Assembly (NCBI GenBank): GCA_910587175.1
Contig: CAJULH010000043.1
Span: 1 to 16,531 of the forward strand
Direction: 5' to 3'
DNA from: Candidatus Gastranaerophilales bacterium
GTDB lineage: Bacteria > Cyanobacteriota > Vampirovibrionia > Gastranaerophilales > Gastranaerophilaceae
DNA length: 16,531 bases
Shown: positions 7,144 through 14,158 of the stretch, piece after piece
How positions within the stretch are numbered: the stretch's first letter is position 1
How the letters are laid out: each line of letters starts with the position of its first letter
Program-made: the position numbers and the translations under genes
Notes under the pieces: generated by a model
What the model saw: the letters and a program-made list of their open reading frames with translations, nothing else
Told to the model about the DNA's origin: nothing
Databases searched by the model: none

Positions 7144-8226
7144 CTAAAGTATATTTTCATATTTTTCATTAAGCTGATACTTTCTTTTCTTCCCTTCACC
7201 TATTGCAAGTAAAAATCCGTTATTTGCCCATTCTAACACTAGCAGTCTTGCACTGCGTGGGGAAAACTTAAAGAACTCTGCAACATCTTTAGCTGTAACA
7301 AATTTTTGAGTTTCAAACAGGTTAAGAACCTGCCTTTGCTTTGTATCAAGTTCTCTTAAAACCTTGATTTCATTTTTAGAGCTTTCTTGTTCTTTAGCTC
7401 TCCTGTAAACAGATTTAAAAGCAATCGACATACCGTTGATAAAGTATTCAACCCACTTTGTAATATCAGCTTCAGCCCTGCCTAAATAGTAATTATGAGA
7501 ATTACCAATGGTTATTGCTTCATAATACCCTTGCAGGTCTTTTGCATAGTATTCTTCAAGCGAATAAATCCCTTTTAAATCATAACCGCCCTTGTGCAAG
7601 AAAAGTGTTGTAAGAAGTCTTGCAGTTCTGCCGTTCCCGTCAAAATATGGGTGGATAGTTACGAATTGATAATGAATAATGCTTGCAACAATGGGGATAG
7701 GAATGTCATTAGGGGTATTTATCCAATTGACAAATTCTTTCATTAAATTCGCTACATCTTTAGCTTCCGGGGGCATATAGACAATGTTACCCGATAAAGA
7801 ATCTGTTATAACATTTTGCCCTTCTCTGTATTCAGAAGGTTTAACTCTTGAACTTCCACCACCGACTACAAGTGCGTGGATATGTTTTATGTTTTCTTCC
7901 GTTATCTGAGCTTTTGTTTTCGCAAGTTTTTCTATGTAATCAAGGGCTGTGTAGTAGCCTTTAATTTCTTTTTCATCCCTTATTCTGCCGGTATTTGAAA
8001 TAACTTTTTTCTTGTTTATAAGTTCTTTTACTTCATCTTGCGTAAGCCTGTTGCCTTCAATCTGTGTAGAATAGTGGATTGTTTGAAGTTTCGCCGTTTC
8101 TCTAAGCGATGCTAATAAAGTAGGATTAATTGGCAGGGTTTTAATGCCTTCTTTTACTCTTTCTATTTCCAGAAGGTTATTCGCTATTGTGTTTGTTATA
8201 GAAAAAATCGGTTTAAACTCTGCCAT
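7144..8226 (-). CDS. Fic family AMP-transferase-like protein (class II, self-inhibited) with C-terminal winged helix
   Basis: A 360-residue Fic-domain protein. The catalytic motif HPYFDGNGRTAR is at 192-203 (His192 base, Asp196 metal ligand, Gly-Asn-Gly and Arg200/Arg203 phosphate binding), intact against the HxFx(D/E)GNGRxxR consensus. The inhibitory motif (S/T)xxxE(G/N) is seen as STQIEGN at 53-59, N-terminal to the Fic core, which makes it class II; Glu57 would block the ATP gamma-phosphate. A flap-like SGNIVYMPPEA lies at 145-155. Residues about 288-352 form a helix-turn-helix (AKDVAEFFKFSPRSARLLVLEW) that may bind DNA. By family knowledge such enzymes AMPylate protein hydroxyl groups; the target is unknown. 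ATG 8226 has AAGGA about 6 bases upstream. No antitoxin gene is adjacent, in line with intramolecular inhibition. Confidence 0.92.
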   Translation of the reverse strand: MAEFKPIFSITNTIANNLLEIERVKEGIKTLPINPTLLASLRETAKLQTIHYSTQIEGNRLTQDEVKELINKKKVISNTGRIRDEKEIKGYYTALDYIEKLAKTKAQITEENIKHIHALVVGGGSSRVKPSEYREGQNVITDSLSGNIVYMPPEAKDVANLMKEFVNWINTPNDIPIPIVASIIHYQFVTIHPYFDGNGRTARLLTTLFLHKGGYDLKGIYSLEEYYAKDLQGYYEAITIGNSHNYYLGRAEADITKWVEYFINGMSIAFKSVYRRAKEQESSKNEIKVLRELDTKQRQVLNLFETQKFVTAKDVAEFFKFSPRSARLLVLEWANNGFLLAIGEGKKRKYQLNEKYENIL

Positions 8227-8249
8227 AAAAATTCCTTATCTTTGCCACT

Positions 8250-8278
8250 ATTCTGCCATAATCTTGCCGGAAAGTCAA
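8250..8278 (-). promoter_or_regulatory. Promoter of the fic gene
   Basis: On the minus strand TTGACT (8278-8273), 17-base spacer, CAGAAT (8255-8250). Predicted start near 8243, giving a leader just long enough for the AAGGA ribosome site before ATG 8226. Confidence 0.5.
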
Positions 8279-8359
8279 ATTTAAAGCATAGAGAATCCCC
8301 TATATTGTCTAATTTACAAGCATTAAACAAGTTTATAGTTGAATGCTATAAAATAAAAA

Positions 8360-8431
8360 CTCCTCAGGTTGGACTCGAACCAACAACCTACCGGTTAACA
8401 GCCGGTTGCTCCGCCATTGAGCTACTGAGGA
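8360..8431 (-). tRNA. tRNA-Asn (anticodon GUU)
   Basis: Complete cloverleaf on the minus strand. Acceptor UCCUCAG/CUGAGGA with discriminator G at 8360. D-arm GCUC/GAGC. Anticodon stem ACCGG/CCGGU with loop CUGUUAA, anticodon GUU (+ strand 8397-8399). T-arm GUUGG/CCAAC with loop UUCGAGU. CCA is not encoded. Its 3' end faces the fic/membrane-module region, the side at which elements usually insert into tRNA genes. Confidence 0.97.
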
Positions 8432-8516
8432 TTATCGTTTTTCTTATTTAATTGTTTAAACTACACTCAATGGCTCCACACATGCTTCGAAATCTTTTGC
8501 TCATTGCATTCGCAAG

Positions 8517-8533
8517 GAACTACTGAGAATTAT
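8517..8533 (-). repeat. Degenerate copy of the tRNA-Asn 5' end
   Basis: On the minus strand ATAATTCTCAGTAGTTC (8533-8517) matches ATAATCCTCAGTAGCTC (8435-8419) at 15 of 17 positions. The latter is the four bases before tRNA-Asn plus its acceptor stem and early D-arm. Both differences are C-to-T. The copies are 98 bases apart in the same orientation. A GAGCAA further along (as in the tRNA D-stem) hints at a longer decayed tRNA. Confidence 0.5.
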
Positions 8534-8712
8534 AGATTTTATTAATTCGAAAAGATATCTCAACCCGCAGCTGACAGGCAAAGTGAACTTCTCTATGAAA
8601 TTTATTATAGCAACAAAACTATTTTTTGCAAGCGTAAAATTAAATTTTGGTAAAATTTTTATCAAATTTTCATTCAAGTTCATTATTTTAAAATAATAAA
8701 TGACAGAGGGGT

Positions 8713-8740
8713 TTAACGATGTCCGAAAAAATGCTATAAT
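8713..8740 (+). promoter_or_regulatory. Promoter of the YtxH-DUF948-YtxH operon
   Basis: Perfect TATAAT (8735-8740) with extended -10 TG (8732-8733). The best -35 at suitable spacing is TTAACG (8713-8718, 16-base spacer), which is weak, so the extended -10 probably carries recognition. Predicted start near 8747, 23 bases before ATG 8770. Confidence 0.65.
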
Positions 8741-8769
8741 TATCAAATCTTAATGTAAAGGAGAATAAA

Positions 8770-9078
8770 ATGTGTAAAAAAGATAATTCAATCTGCTTTG
8801 CAATCGGCATATTAACAGGCATTGTAGGCGGAATCGCCGCAGGGCTTCTTTATGCGCCAAAGCCAGGTAAGGAATTTCGGGAAGATATTAAAAACACCGT
8901 AATTGATGTTGCAGAAAAATATTCCCCGGAAATTCAAAAGGCAAAAAAACAAGCGATTGACATAATTAAAAGCTCAAAATACAAAATTGAGATGGAATAC
9001 AAAAATTTTCTGGACAATATAAAGGCACAAAAACTTGCCAATGCTAAAAATATTGAAACAGACGTTTATAATATGTAA
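8770..9078 (+). CDS. YtxH-like small membrane protein (first copy)
   Basis: A 102-residue protein with one N-terminal transmembrane helix (about 8-28, glycine-rich ICFAIGILTGIVGGIAAGLL). It is followed by the YtxH-typical LLYAPKPGKEFRED, where the helix ends in an L-x-A-P-x-x-G-x-E/R motif, and then a charged helical tail. YtxH proteins are linked to general stress in Firmicutes, but their biochemical role is unknown. ATG 8770 has AAGGAG (8758-8763) six bases upstream. First gene of a three-gene operon; the next gene follows after 18 bases. Confidence 0.82.
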   Translation: MCKKDNSICFAIGILTGIVGGIAAGLLYAPKPGKEFREDIKNTVIDVAEKYSPEIQKAKKQAIDIIKSSKYKIEMEYKNFLDNIKAQKLANAKNIETDVYNM

Positions 9079-9096
9079 TTTAAAGAGGGGTAAAAG

Positions 9097-9453
9097 ATGG
9101 ATTCTACAGTGCAAATAGGTTTAGTGGTATTGATTTACACAACGGCAATTTTATTGACGCTTATAACGATTTTCTTAATAAAATTAATATACACATCCAC
9201 AAAGCTTGCAAAGACTCTGTCTCAAACCTCCGAGATGATTAATAAAGAGCTGGAACCCACATTGCAAGAGTTAAAAGAGACTTTGGGTTCTATAAATTCA
9301 ATCGCAAAAAACGCTGACAACCAGATAAACAGGGTAAAGGGCGTTTTTGAAAAATTTATGTGCGTACCCTTCCGAGTAGGACAAAAAATGCGCGGGCTTT
9401 TTGAAGGTCTAAAAGAAGGGCTCTCAGCCGGCATTAGACTATTTAGAAAATAA
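9097..9453 (+). CDS. DUF948 family membrane protein
   Basis: A 118-residue protein with one N-terminal transmembrane helix (about 6-30, LVVLIYTTAILLTLITIFLIKLI). A long amphipathic helix follows (about 31-85, TSTKLAKTLSQTSEMINKEL), whose heptad-like pattern and ELEPTLQELKETLGSIN segment are typical of DUF948. A basic C-terminus follows. Function is unknown; DUF948 genes often sit beside YtxH genes, as here. RBS GAGGGG (9085-9090) lies six bases before ATG 9097. The gaps on both sides are exactly 18 bases, indicating one transcript with the flanking YtxH genes. Confidence 0.8.
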   Translation: MDSTVQIGLVVLIYTTAILLTLITIFLIKLIYTSTKLAKTLSQTSEMINKELEPTLQELKETLGSINSIAKNADNQINRVKGVFEKFMCVPFRVGQKMRGLFEGLKEGLSAGIRLFRK

Positions 9454-9471
9454 AAGAAAGGAAATAAAATT

Positions 9472-9738
9472 ATGTCAGTAGGAAAATTTGTAACAGGATT
9501 TGTAATTGGCGGCGTTGTAGGTGCCGTAATAGGTGTTTTACTTGCTCCGCAATCCGGCGAGGAAACCCGCGAACAGATTTCAAAAACAACAAAAGATGCT
9601 ATGAACAAGGCTTCTTACGCCGTTAAAGAAATTCAGGAAAAAGCTGATGATATGGTTTCCGAAGTTCAGAAAAAAGGTGAAGAAATCATTGACAGAATTC
9701 AGGGATTAATAAATAAACAAAAAGAAGGTCAAGCTTAA
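9472..9738 (+). CDS. YtxH-like small membrane protein (second copy)
   Basis: An 88-residue protein with a glycine-rich transmembrane helix (about 4-25, KFVTGFVIGGVVGAVIGVLL). It continues as APQSGEETREQIS, the canonical YtxH A-P-x-x-G-x-E-T-R motif, then an amphipathic coiled-coil tail (about 38-82). It is a closer match to the family consensus than the first copy at 8770. Membrane-associated with most of the chain probably in the cytoplasm; function unknown. AAAGGAAA lies about nine bases before ATG 9472. Last gene of the operon: a strong terminator follows at 9777-9806. Confidence 0.87.
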   Translation: MSVGKFVTGFVIGGVVGAVIGVLLAPQSGEETREQISKTTKDAMNKASYAVKEIQEKADDMVSEVQKKGEEIIDRIQGLINKQKEGQA

Positions 9739-9776
9739 ATAATTCCGGAATTTAAATTTTGCAATTAATAAAAATT

Positions 9777-9806
9777 AATGCCCTTGCATCATGCGGGGCA
9801 TTTTTT
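9777..9806 (+). terminator. Intrinsic terminator of the YtxH operon
   Basis: AATGCCC (9777-9783) pairs with GGGCATT (9796-9802), 12-base loop with a small inner GCA/TGC stem. The 3' arm runs into T6 (9801-9806). Good rho-independent terminator 39 bases after the last stop codon. The rest of the gap to 10013 holds no supported gene. Confidence 0.85.
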
Positions 9807-10013
9807 ACGTTGCAAAAGCGCAAAACACATACTACTGGCAATCTTGAGAAATTAAAGATGCAAATAATGCAACGACACAATTTTCAGTGCGCCAAAAGTA
9901 GCGTGCAGCAAGATATTTCGGAACTAAAAAATGTCCTGCAGCGCTTAATAAAAATCCATAGCCACAAAATACACAAATAGCAAGTCATTTCAGATTTTAA
10001 TACTGTTGAATTT

Positions 10014-10415
10014 CTATCTGTCAAAGCGTTTTAAATTGTTTGCTATCTCTTCATCGCCTATCCCGACTGACTTTGCGATGTCTGAAAGGAGTTCCTGCCC
10101 AAGAACAGGGGTTAAACGCCCTTTTTCCAAAAATTTCAAAATTATTTTCACTCCGTTTAAATTTACGCCAAGGCTTCTTGTCAGGTATAATATGAGTTTT
10201 GCTCGTTGCAAATCTTCTTCTGTATAGCCTCTTCTATTGGTATCACTGCGTTTTGGGCATAAAATCTTCTCTTTGTCGTATATCCTCAAAGTCTGGATAT
10301 GAACCCCTAAAATCAACGCCAGCTCACCAATTTTATATGATTTTTCCTCAAGGGCGTTATTGTTAGTTTTTACACCAATTTTTCCATTTTTTTTGTTGCA
10401 AAATTCCAACTTCAA
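10014..10415 (-). CDS. MerR-family (HspR-like) transcriptional regulator
   Basis: A 133-residue DNA-binding protein. Residues 27-46 (YKIGELALILGVHIQTLRIY) form the MerR helix-turn-helix, followed by the wing (ILCPKRSDTNRRGYTEEDL) and the LTRSLGVNLNGVKIIL helix. The pattern resembles HspR, where GVNLxGVxxIL is typical. HspR represses chaperone genes; no chaperone gene is in this window, so the target is unknown. No effector-binding domain and no metal-site cysteines are seen in the short C-terminus. The start appears to be TTG 10415, overlapping the rimO TGA, with GGAG (10423-10420) four bases upstream; I find no in-frame ATG or GTG nearby. This implies translational coupling to rimO. The 25-residue N-terminal leader before the HTH is lysine/asparagine-rich and may be partly untranslated. 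Confidence 0.82.
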   Translation of the reverse strand: MKLEFCNKKNGKIGVKTNNNALEEKSYKIGELALILGVHIQTLRIYDKEKILCPKRSDTNRRGYTEEDLQRAKLILYLTRSLGVNLNGVKIILKFLEKGRLTPVLGQELLSDIAKSVGIGDEEIANNLKRFDR

Positions 10416-11788
10416 ATTTCTCCAAATAAGTCATAGTCTGAAAAACCGGTAACTTTAACATCCCAAATATCACCCGGAACAAGAATTTCAGCAGTTTTAA
10501 CATACACAAGCCCGTCCACATCAGGCGCATCCTTATAACTTCTTAAAATCGCAGTGCCATCATCGGTCACTTGCTCTACAATACAGGGTAACTTTTGCCC
10601 TACAAGGCTTTCATTGTTTTTTAAAGAGATTTCTTTTTGCAGCTTTAAAATCTTGTTTTTCCTTGCCCTTTTTGCTTTTGCAGGGATTTGTGGTTTTAAA
10701 TCATACGCATATGTATCTTTTTCTCTTGAAAACTCGAAAACCCCCAGTCTATCAAACTTTGCGGCATTTACAAAGCTATAAAGATGCTCGAAATGCTCTT
10801 CTGTCTCTGTAGGATATCCTGTAATCAGCGTAGTTCTGATGCATACACCCTTTATTCTTTGCCTTAGTTTTTTTATAAACGTCAAAACATCAATAACGGG
10901 TCGGCGCATTGCTTTTAAAATGTCCGGATGCGAGTGCTGAAGCGGAATATCAACATATTTTACCACCTTGTCAAGTGTTGCAATCGCGTTAATTAAATCA
11001 TCATTGAAATTTGTCGGATATGTGTATAAAACCCTTATCCAGCTTAGGTTTTCGATTTTGTTAAGCTCCTCAAGAAGTTTTGAGAGCATGGGTTTTTTAT
11101 ACAAATCAATACCATAGCTCGACGTATCCTGGGCAATCAGAATAATTTCGGAAACTCCTTTATTAGTAAGTATTTTAGCCTCTTTAATTATGTTTTCCAT
11201 GGGTCTTGATACATACGGACCGCGCAATTTGGGTATAACACAATAGCCACAGGCGTAATCGCACCCTTCAGCAATTTTTAAATATGTGCTTGAACCTACT
11301 GTAATATGCACTCTGTCTATATTTTCAGGATATTTACATACAGGATTTTTAGAAACCATAAAATTCTTATCAGCTCCGGTTTTAATGGCTGTCTTAACAG
11401 CTTTTGAGGTAGCTTTTTCAGCGAAGCCTGCTGTTGCATTTTCAATAATCCCGACAATTTTATCAATATCAGATGTTCCTACGAACCCGAGAGCCTCTGG
11501 TATCAAAGCTTTCAGTTTCTCGCCATGTTTTTGGGGAAGGCAGCCCGTAATTATCACTTTTTTACCGGCACCTATCATTTCAAAAATACTTGAAACACTC
11601 TCCTTTTCTGCATCATAAATAAATGAACAGGTGTTTATAACGACAATTTCGGCATCTTTATCGTCGCTATCAAGCGTTATTTCATACCCTCTTTCTTGAA
11701 GCACACCAGCCATAAGCTCGGTATCTACAAGGTTTTTGGCACATCCATGGTGAATAATGGCAATTTTTTTTAATTTAGTCTTTAACAT
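10412..11788 (-). CDS. rimO: Ribosomal protein uS12 methylthiotransferase RimO
   Basis: Radical-SAM enzyme that adds a methylthio group to the conserved aspartate of ribosomal protein uS12. The 458-residue form has the N-terminal methylthiotransferase domain with its three cluster cysteines in HHGCAKNLVDTE (Cys16), INTCSF (Cys54) and ITGCLPQ (Cys83). The radical-SAM CDYACGYCVIPKLRG follows (Cys176, 180, 183), then a C-terminal TRAM domain (about 395-458). GCAKNLVD and the FSREKDTYAYDL segment favour RimO over MiaB. I chose ATG 11788, preceded by AGGGTGG, over ATG 11809, which has no RBS. The gene overlaps the upstream GT39-like gene by 14 bases, and its stop overlaps the MerR start, so the three form one transcript. 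Confidence 0.94.
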   Translation of the reverse strand: MLKTKLKKIAIIHHGCAKNLVDTELMAGVLQERGYEITLDSDDKDAEIVVINTCSFIYDAEKESVSSIFEMIGAGKKVIITGCLPQKHGEKLKALIPEALGFVGTSDIDKIVGIIENATAGFAEKATSKAVKTAIKTGADKNFMVSKNPVCKYPENIDRVHITVGSSTYLKIAEGCDYACGYCVIPKLRGPYVSRPMENIIKEAKILTNKGVSEIILIAQDTSSYGIDLYKKPMLSKLLEELNKIENLSWIRVLYTYPTNFNDDLINAIATLDKVVKYVDIPLQHSHPDILKAMRRPVIDVLTFIKKLRQRIKGVCIRTTLITGYPTETEEHFEHLYSFVNAAKFDRLGVFEFSREKDTYAYDLKPQIPAKAKRARKNKILKLQKEISLKNNESLVGQKLPCIVEQVTDDGTAILRSYKDAPDVDGLVYVKTAEILVPGDIWDVKVTGFSDYDLFGEI

Positions 11789-13529
11789 CAACCACCCTTT
11801 CAAAAACATTTACTTCAAAAGCAGAAGATGATTTTTCATCATAAAATCTTTGTCTGAAAATATACATATTGCTCAATGCTGCACAAAATTTCTGTCCGTA
11901 ATCACGACATATATAGGCTTTTCCATATTCCGTCGTATCTCTGTTTGTAACAAACAGGTATTTTGGAAGATTTTTTAAAACAGAGTTTGTTAGAAAATCC
12001 TCACCATAGGCATCAAAATCAAGCGGAATAAAGCTCGTATTAAAATGCTTATATTCTTTTTTTAGAGCAAAATTAAAGAATAATCCCTCAGGGAGTATTA
12101 AAAAATCGTCATTATCTTTTAAATTATTTTGTATAAATTCAAGCATGGAAATAGAAGGCTTAGCGATGTTAGAAAGAGAATAAATAGTACCCGCAGGAGA
12201 TTTTACCGGAACATTTTTTGCAAAGAAAAAAATTGTTATTAAATAACATAAAAAAAACAGGGTAAATAAAATGCTAAGAAAATTTATTCCTGAAATATAG
12301 CAATTTGAATACCTTTTAAAGATACAGCCGCCAGCAAGAAAAAGAGAAATTAAAACGCAGGGAAGATAAAATGTGCCGTAAACATCCAAATTCAGCACAA
12401 GTAAAACTTTTAGCGAAATCAAAACGGTAAAAAATATAAAAAGGTATTTTTCAATTTCAAGCAAAGAAAGCTCTGTAAAATTCTTTTTGAAAAGATAAAT
12501 CAAAGTAATGCTGATAAAAAACAGAAAGATTATAAGCGGAGCGTAGAAAAATACAGGATAAAAAGACTTAAGGTAAAACAAATACAAAAGAATATAAGCA
12601 GTAAGAATTCCATATTTTACCGCTTTATTTTCAGCCTTGCAAAAGAAAAAACCAAGTGCAAAAATAACCATCGCCTTTAAAAAGGTGATTATTGACGGAA
12701 TTATCAAAGAAAGCATCTTTTTGGGCACAAAATAAAACCCGGCTTGGTTTTTATAAAAAATTTCAAGAGAGGGTGAATGCGCCATATTTGATATCATTTT
12801 AAAATTAAAAAGAATATCGGACGCCGAAACTCCCTGCGATATAAGAATCATAAGCAAAAAGAATACAGGAATAAAAAAACAAAGTACACTATACAAAATA
12901 GTTTTTTTGTTTAAATTTTTTCTGTATAAAAAAGCTGTGAGCGGTAAAATCGCTATGCAGGGCAAAAAATCATATTTTGAAAGCAGGGAACAGGAAAGCA
13001 AAAATGCCGACAGATACAAAAAGCGGACATTATTTGTTTCAATAAATTTAAATATAAAAAACAGATGCAAAAGTGCAAATACAAGCGCATAAAGCATTGC
13101 ATAGGAATATGGAAATATAAAATTAAATATATGAACAGAAAAAACGCATGAAAAAAGGATTAAAAGCGAAATCCAAAATGCAGAAAAGGCGCCAAAAAAA
13201 CGCTTTGAAAAAAGAAAAATCAAGCTTATGAATATATATGCACAGACCGCACCTATCGTCTGCATAGTATTTAAAGAAGAACCGAAAACCTTAACTATAG
13301 AAGCGTTTATATAATATGGAACAGGACCATATATACATATAATATCCTTGAATAAAATTTTACCCAAATCTGCCATAGCATAAGGAATGTAAGCCTCCCT
13401 GCCGCAATCTATAATAAGGTCTCCAAATCTTCCCCAAAAAATAATAAGCCCGGCAAAAAAAATCAGCGACAAAATAACAAAATATACGTTTTTTTTGAGC
13501 AATGCTTGTGTTTTTTTCAAAATTTCCAT
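11775..13529 (-). CDS. GT39-like polytopic membrane glycosyltransferase (ArnT/PMT type)
   Basis: A 584-residue inner-membrane protein with about ten or more hydrophobic helices and a soluble C-terminal part (from about residue 465). The N-terminal loop carries DCGREAYIPYAM (Asp41, Glu45 in this numbering), matching the D-x-G-R-E motif of lipid-linked-sugar transferases, followed by YGPVPYYINA. By family knowledge such enzymes move a sugar from a polyprenyl-phosphate donor to lipid, protein or glycan on the periplasmic side; donor and acceptor are unknown. I chose ATG 13529: upstream sequence to an in-frame TTG (13577) has no RBS. ATG 13529 also lacks an RBS, but a promoter ends 7 bases before it, so the mRNA may be leaderless. 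The stop overlaps rimO. Confidence 0.75.
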   Translation of the reverse strand: MEILKKTQALLKKNVYFVILSLIFFAGLIIFWGRFGDLIIDCGREAYIPYAMADLGKILFKDIICIYGPVPYYINASIVKVFGSSLNTMQTIGAVCAYIFISLIFLFSKRFFGAFSAFWISLLILFSCVFSVHIFNFIFPYSYAMLYALVFALLHLFFIFKFIETNNVRFLYLSAFLLSCSLLSKYDFLPCIAILPLTAFLYRKNLNKKTILYSVLCFFIPVFFLLMILISQGVSASDILFNFKMISNMAHSPSLEIFYKNQAGFYFVPKKMLSLIIPSIITFLKAMVIFALGFFFCKAENKAVKYGILTAYILLYLFYLKSFYPVFFYAPLIIFLFFISITLIYLFKKNFTELSLLEIEKYLFIFFTVLISLKVLLVLNLDVYGTFYLPCVLISLFLAGGCIFKRYSNCYISGINFLSILFTLFFLCYLITIFFFAKNVPVKSPAGTIYSLSNIAKPSISMLEFIQNNLKDNDDFLILPEGLFFNFALKKEYKHFNTSFIPLDFDAYGEDFLTNSVLKNLPKYLFVTNRDTTEYGKAYICRDYGQKFCAALSNMYIFRQRFYDEKSSSAFEVNVFERVVDVKD

Positions 13530-13536
13530 ATTAAAA

Positions 13537-13565
13537 ATTTTAGAAAAAAAACAATTAAAAGGCAA
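13537..13565 (-). promoter_or_regulatory. Promoter of the GT39-rimO-merR operon, possibly leaderless
   Basis: On the minus strand TTGCCT (13565-13560), 17-base spacer, TAAAAT (13542-13537). Seven bases separate the -10 from ATG 13529, so transcription would begin at or next to the start codon. No Shine-Dalgarno is present between them. Confidence 0.5.
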
Positions 13566-13619
13566 TTTCTGCAACAAAACTGTTTTTATTAATTTAGGAA
13601 GAAAATATAGGGAAGTTTT

Positions 13620-14087
13620 ATGACATATTTGCCAAACTCAATTGAAAGATGTACACCAATTGTTGGTTTTGACCCATATGCTTATATTATGGACAGACCG
13701 TCCAATTTAAAAATAAACAAGATGCAAAGCCCGTACGATACGGATTATTTTGCAGTGGGACCTGATAAAAATACACAAACTGCAGAAGCCGGCGAAAATA
13801 AAGAAAAAAAGGGTACTGCAGGAAAAATTTTAAAAACTATCCTTGGTGCAACAGCCATAGGGCTTGCAATTTTTGGCATAAGCAAAGGAATTAAAGCACT
13901 TCCAAGCGGAGGAAGCAGTGCAACAGGCGGGATTTTAAGCAAAATCGGAACACATTTGCAAAATGCCGGAAAATGCGCTCTTAAAGGAATCAGCACCGCA
14001 GCAGGTTTCATTGGCAGACAATTTACAAAATTAGGCAATTTTATTCAAAGCAAAATTACACCACCACCAACACCGCCAACACCATAA
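13620..14087 (+). CDS. Lineage-specific membrane protein with proline-rich tail
   Basis: I do not recognise a family for this 155-residue protein. Parts: polar N-terminus (1-66) with several Tyr and Pro-Ser residues (DPYAYIMDRPSN); a hydrophobic glycine/alanine segment (about 70-92, ILKTILGATAIGLAIFGISKGI) likely to span or insert in the membrane; a Gly/Ser-rich linker (PSGGSSATGGIL); two amphipathic basic helices (about 104-147); and a PPPTPPTP end. No signal peptide is seen. AGGGAAG (13609-13615) lies four bases before ATG 13620. It diverges from the GT39-like gene across a 90-base intergenic region and is followed by another unknown exported protein on the same strand. Role unknown; the design suggests a small envelope-associated protein. 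Confidence 0.7.
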   Translation: MTYLPNSIERCTPIVGFDPYAYIMDRPSNLKINKMQSPYDTDYFAVGPDKNTQTAEAGENKEKKGTAGKILKTILGATAIGLAIFGISKGIKALPSGGSSATGGILSKIGTHLQNAGKCALKGISTAAGFIGRQFTKLGNFIQSKITPPPTPPTP

Positions 14088-14123
14088 ATTTTGTAACACC
14101 AAATTTAAAAGCACTTAATATTT

Positions 14124-14151
14124 TTGCTTTAAAAATTAAAAACATTATTAT
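14124..14151 (+). promoter_or_regulatory. Promoter of the exported-protein gene, possibly leaderless
   Basis: TTGCTT (14124-14129), 16-base spacer, TATTAT (14146-14151). The -10 ends 7 bases before ATG 14159, and no Shine-Dalgarno lies between, so transcription may start at the start codon. Confidence 0.4.
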
Positions 14152-14158
14152 ATAAATT

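Larger units (their letters stand above)
8432..8769. other. Gene-poor gap upstream of tRNA-Asn and of the YtxH operon
   Basis: About 340 bases with no supported gene. Contents: the upstream region of tRNA-Asn (only a weak TTGAGT -35-like site seen on the minus strand); a degenerate copy of the tRNA-Asn 5' end at 8517-8533; A+T-rich inverted sequence around 8640-8675 (AAATTTTGGTAAAATTTTT / ATCAAATTTT); and the promoter of the YtxH operon at 8713-8740. Confidence 0.6.

Noticed and set aside
9759..9980. 73-codon ORF on the + strand after the YtxH operon
   Set aside because: It starts with TTG, has no RBS, and runs straight through the intrinsic terminator at 9777-9806. Probably chance, though its C-terminal half looks mildly protein-like.
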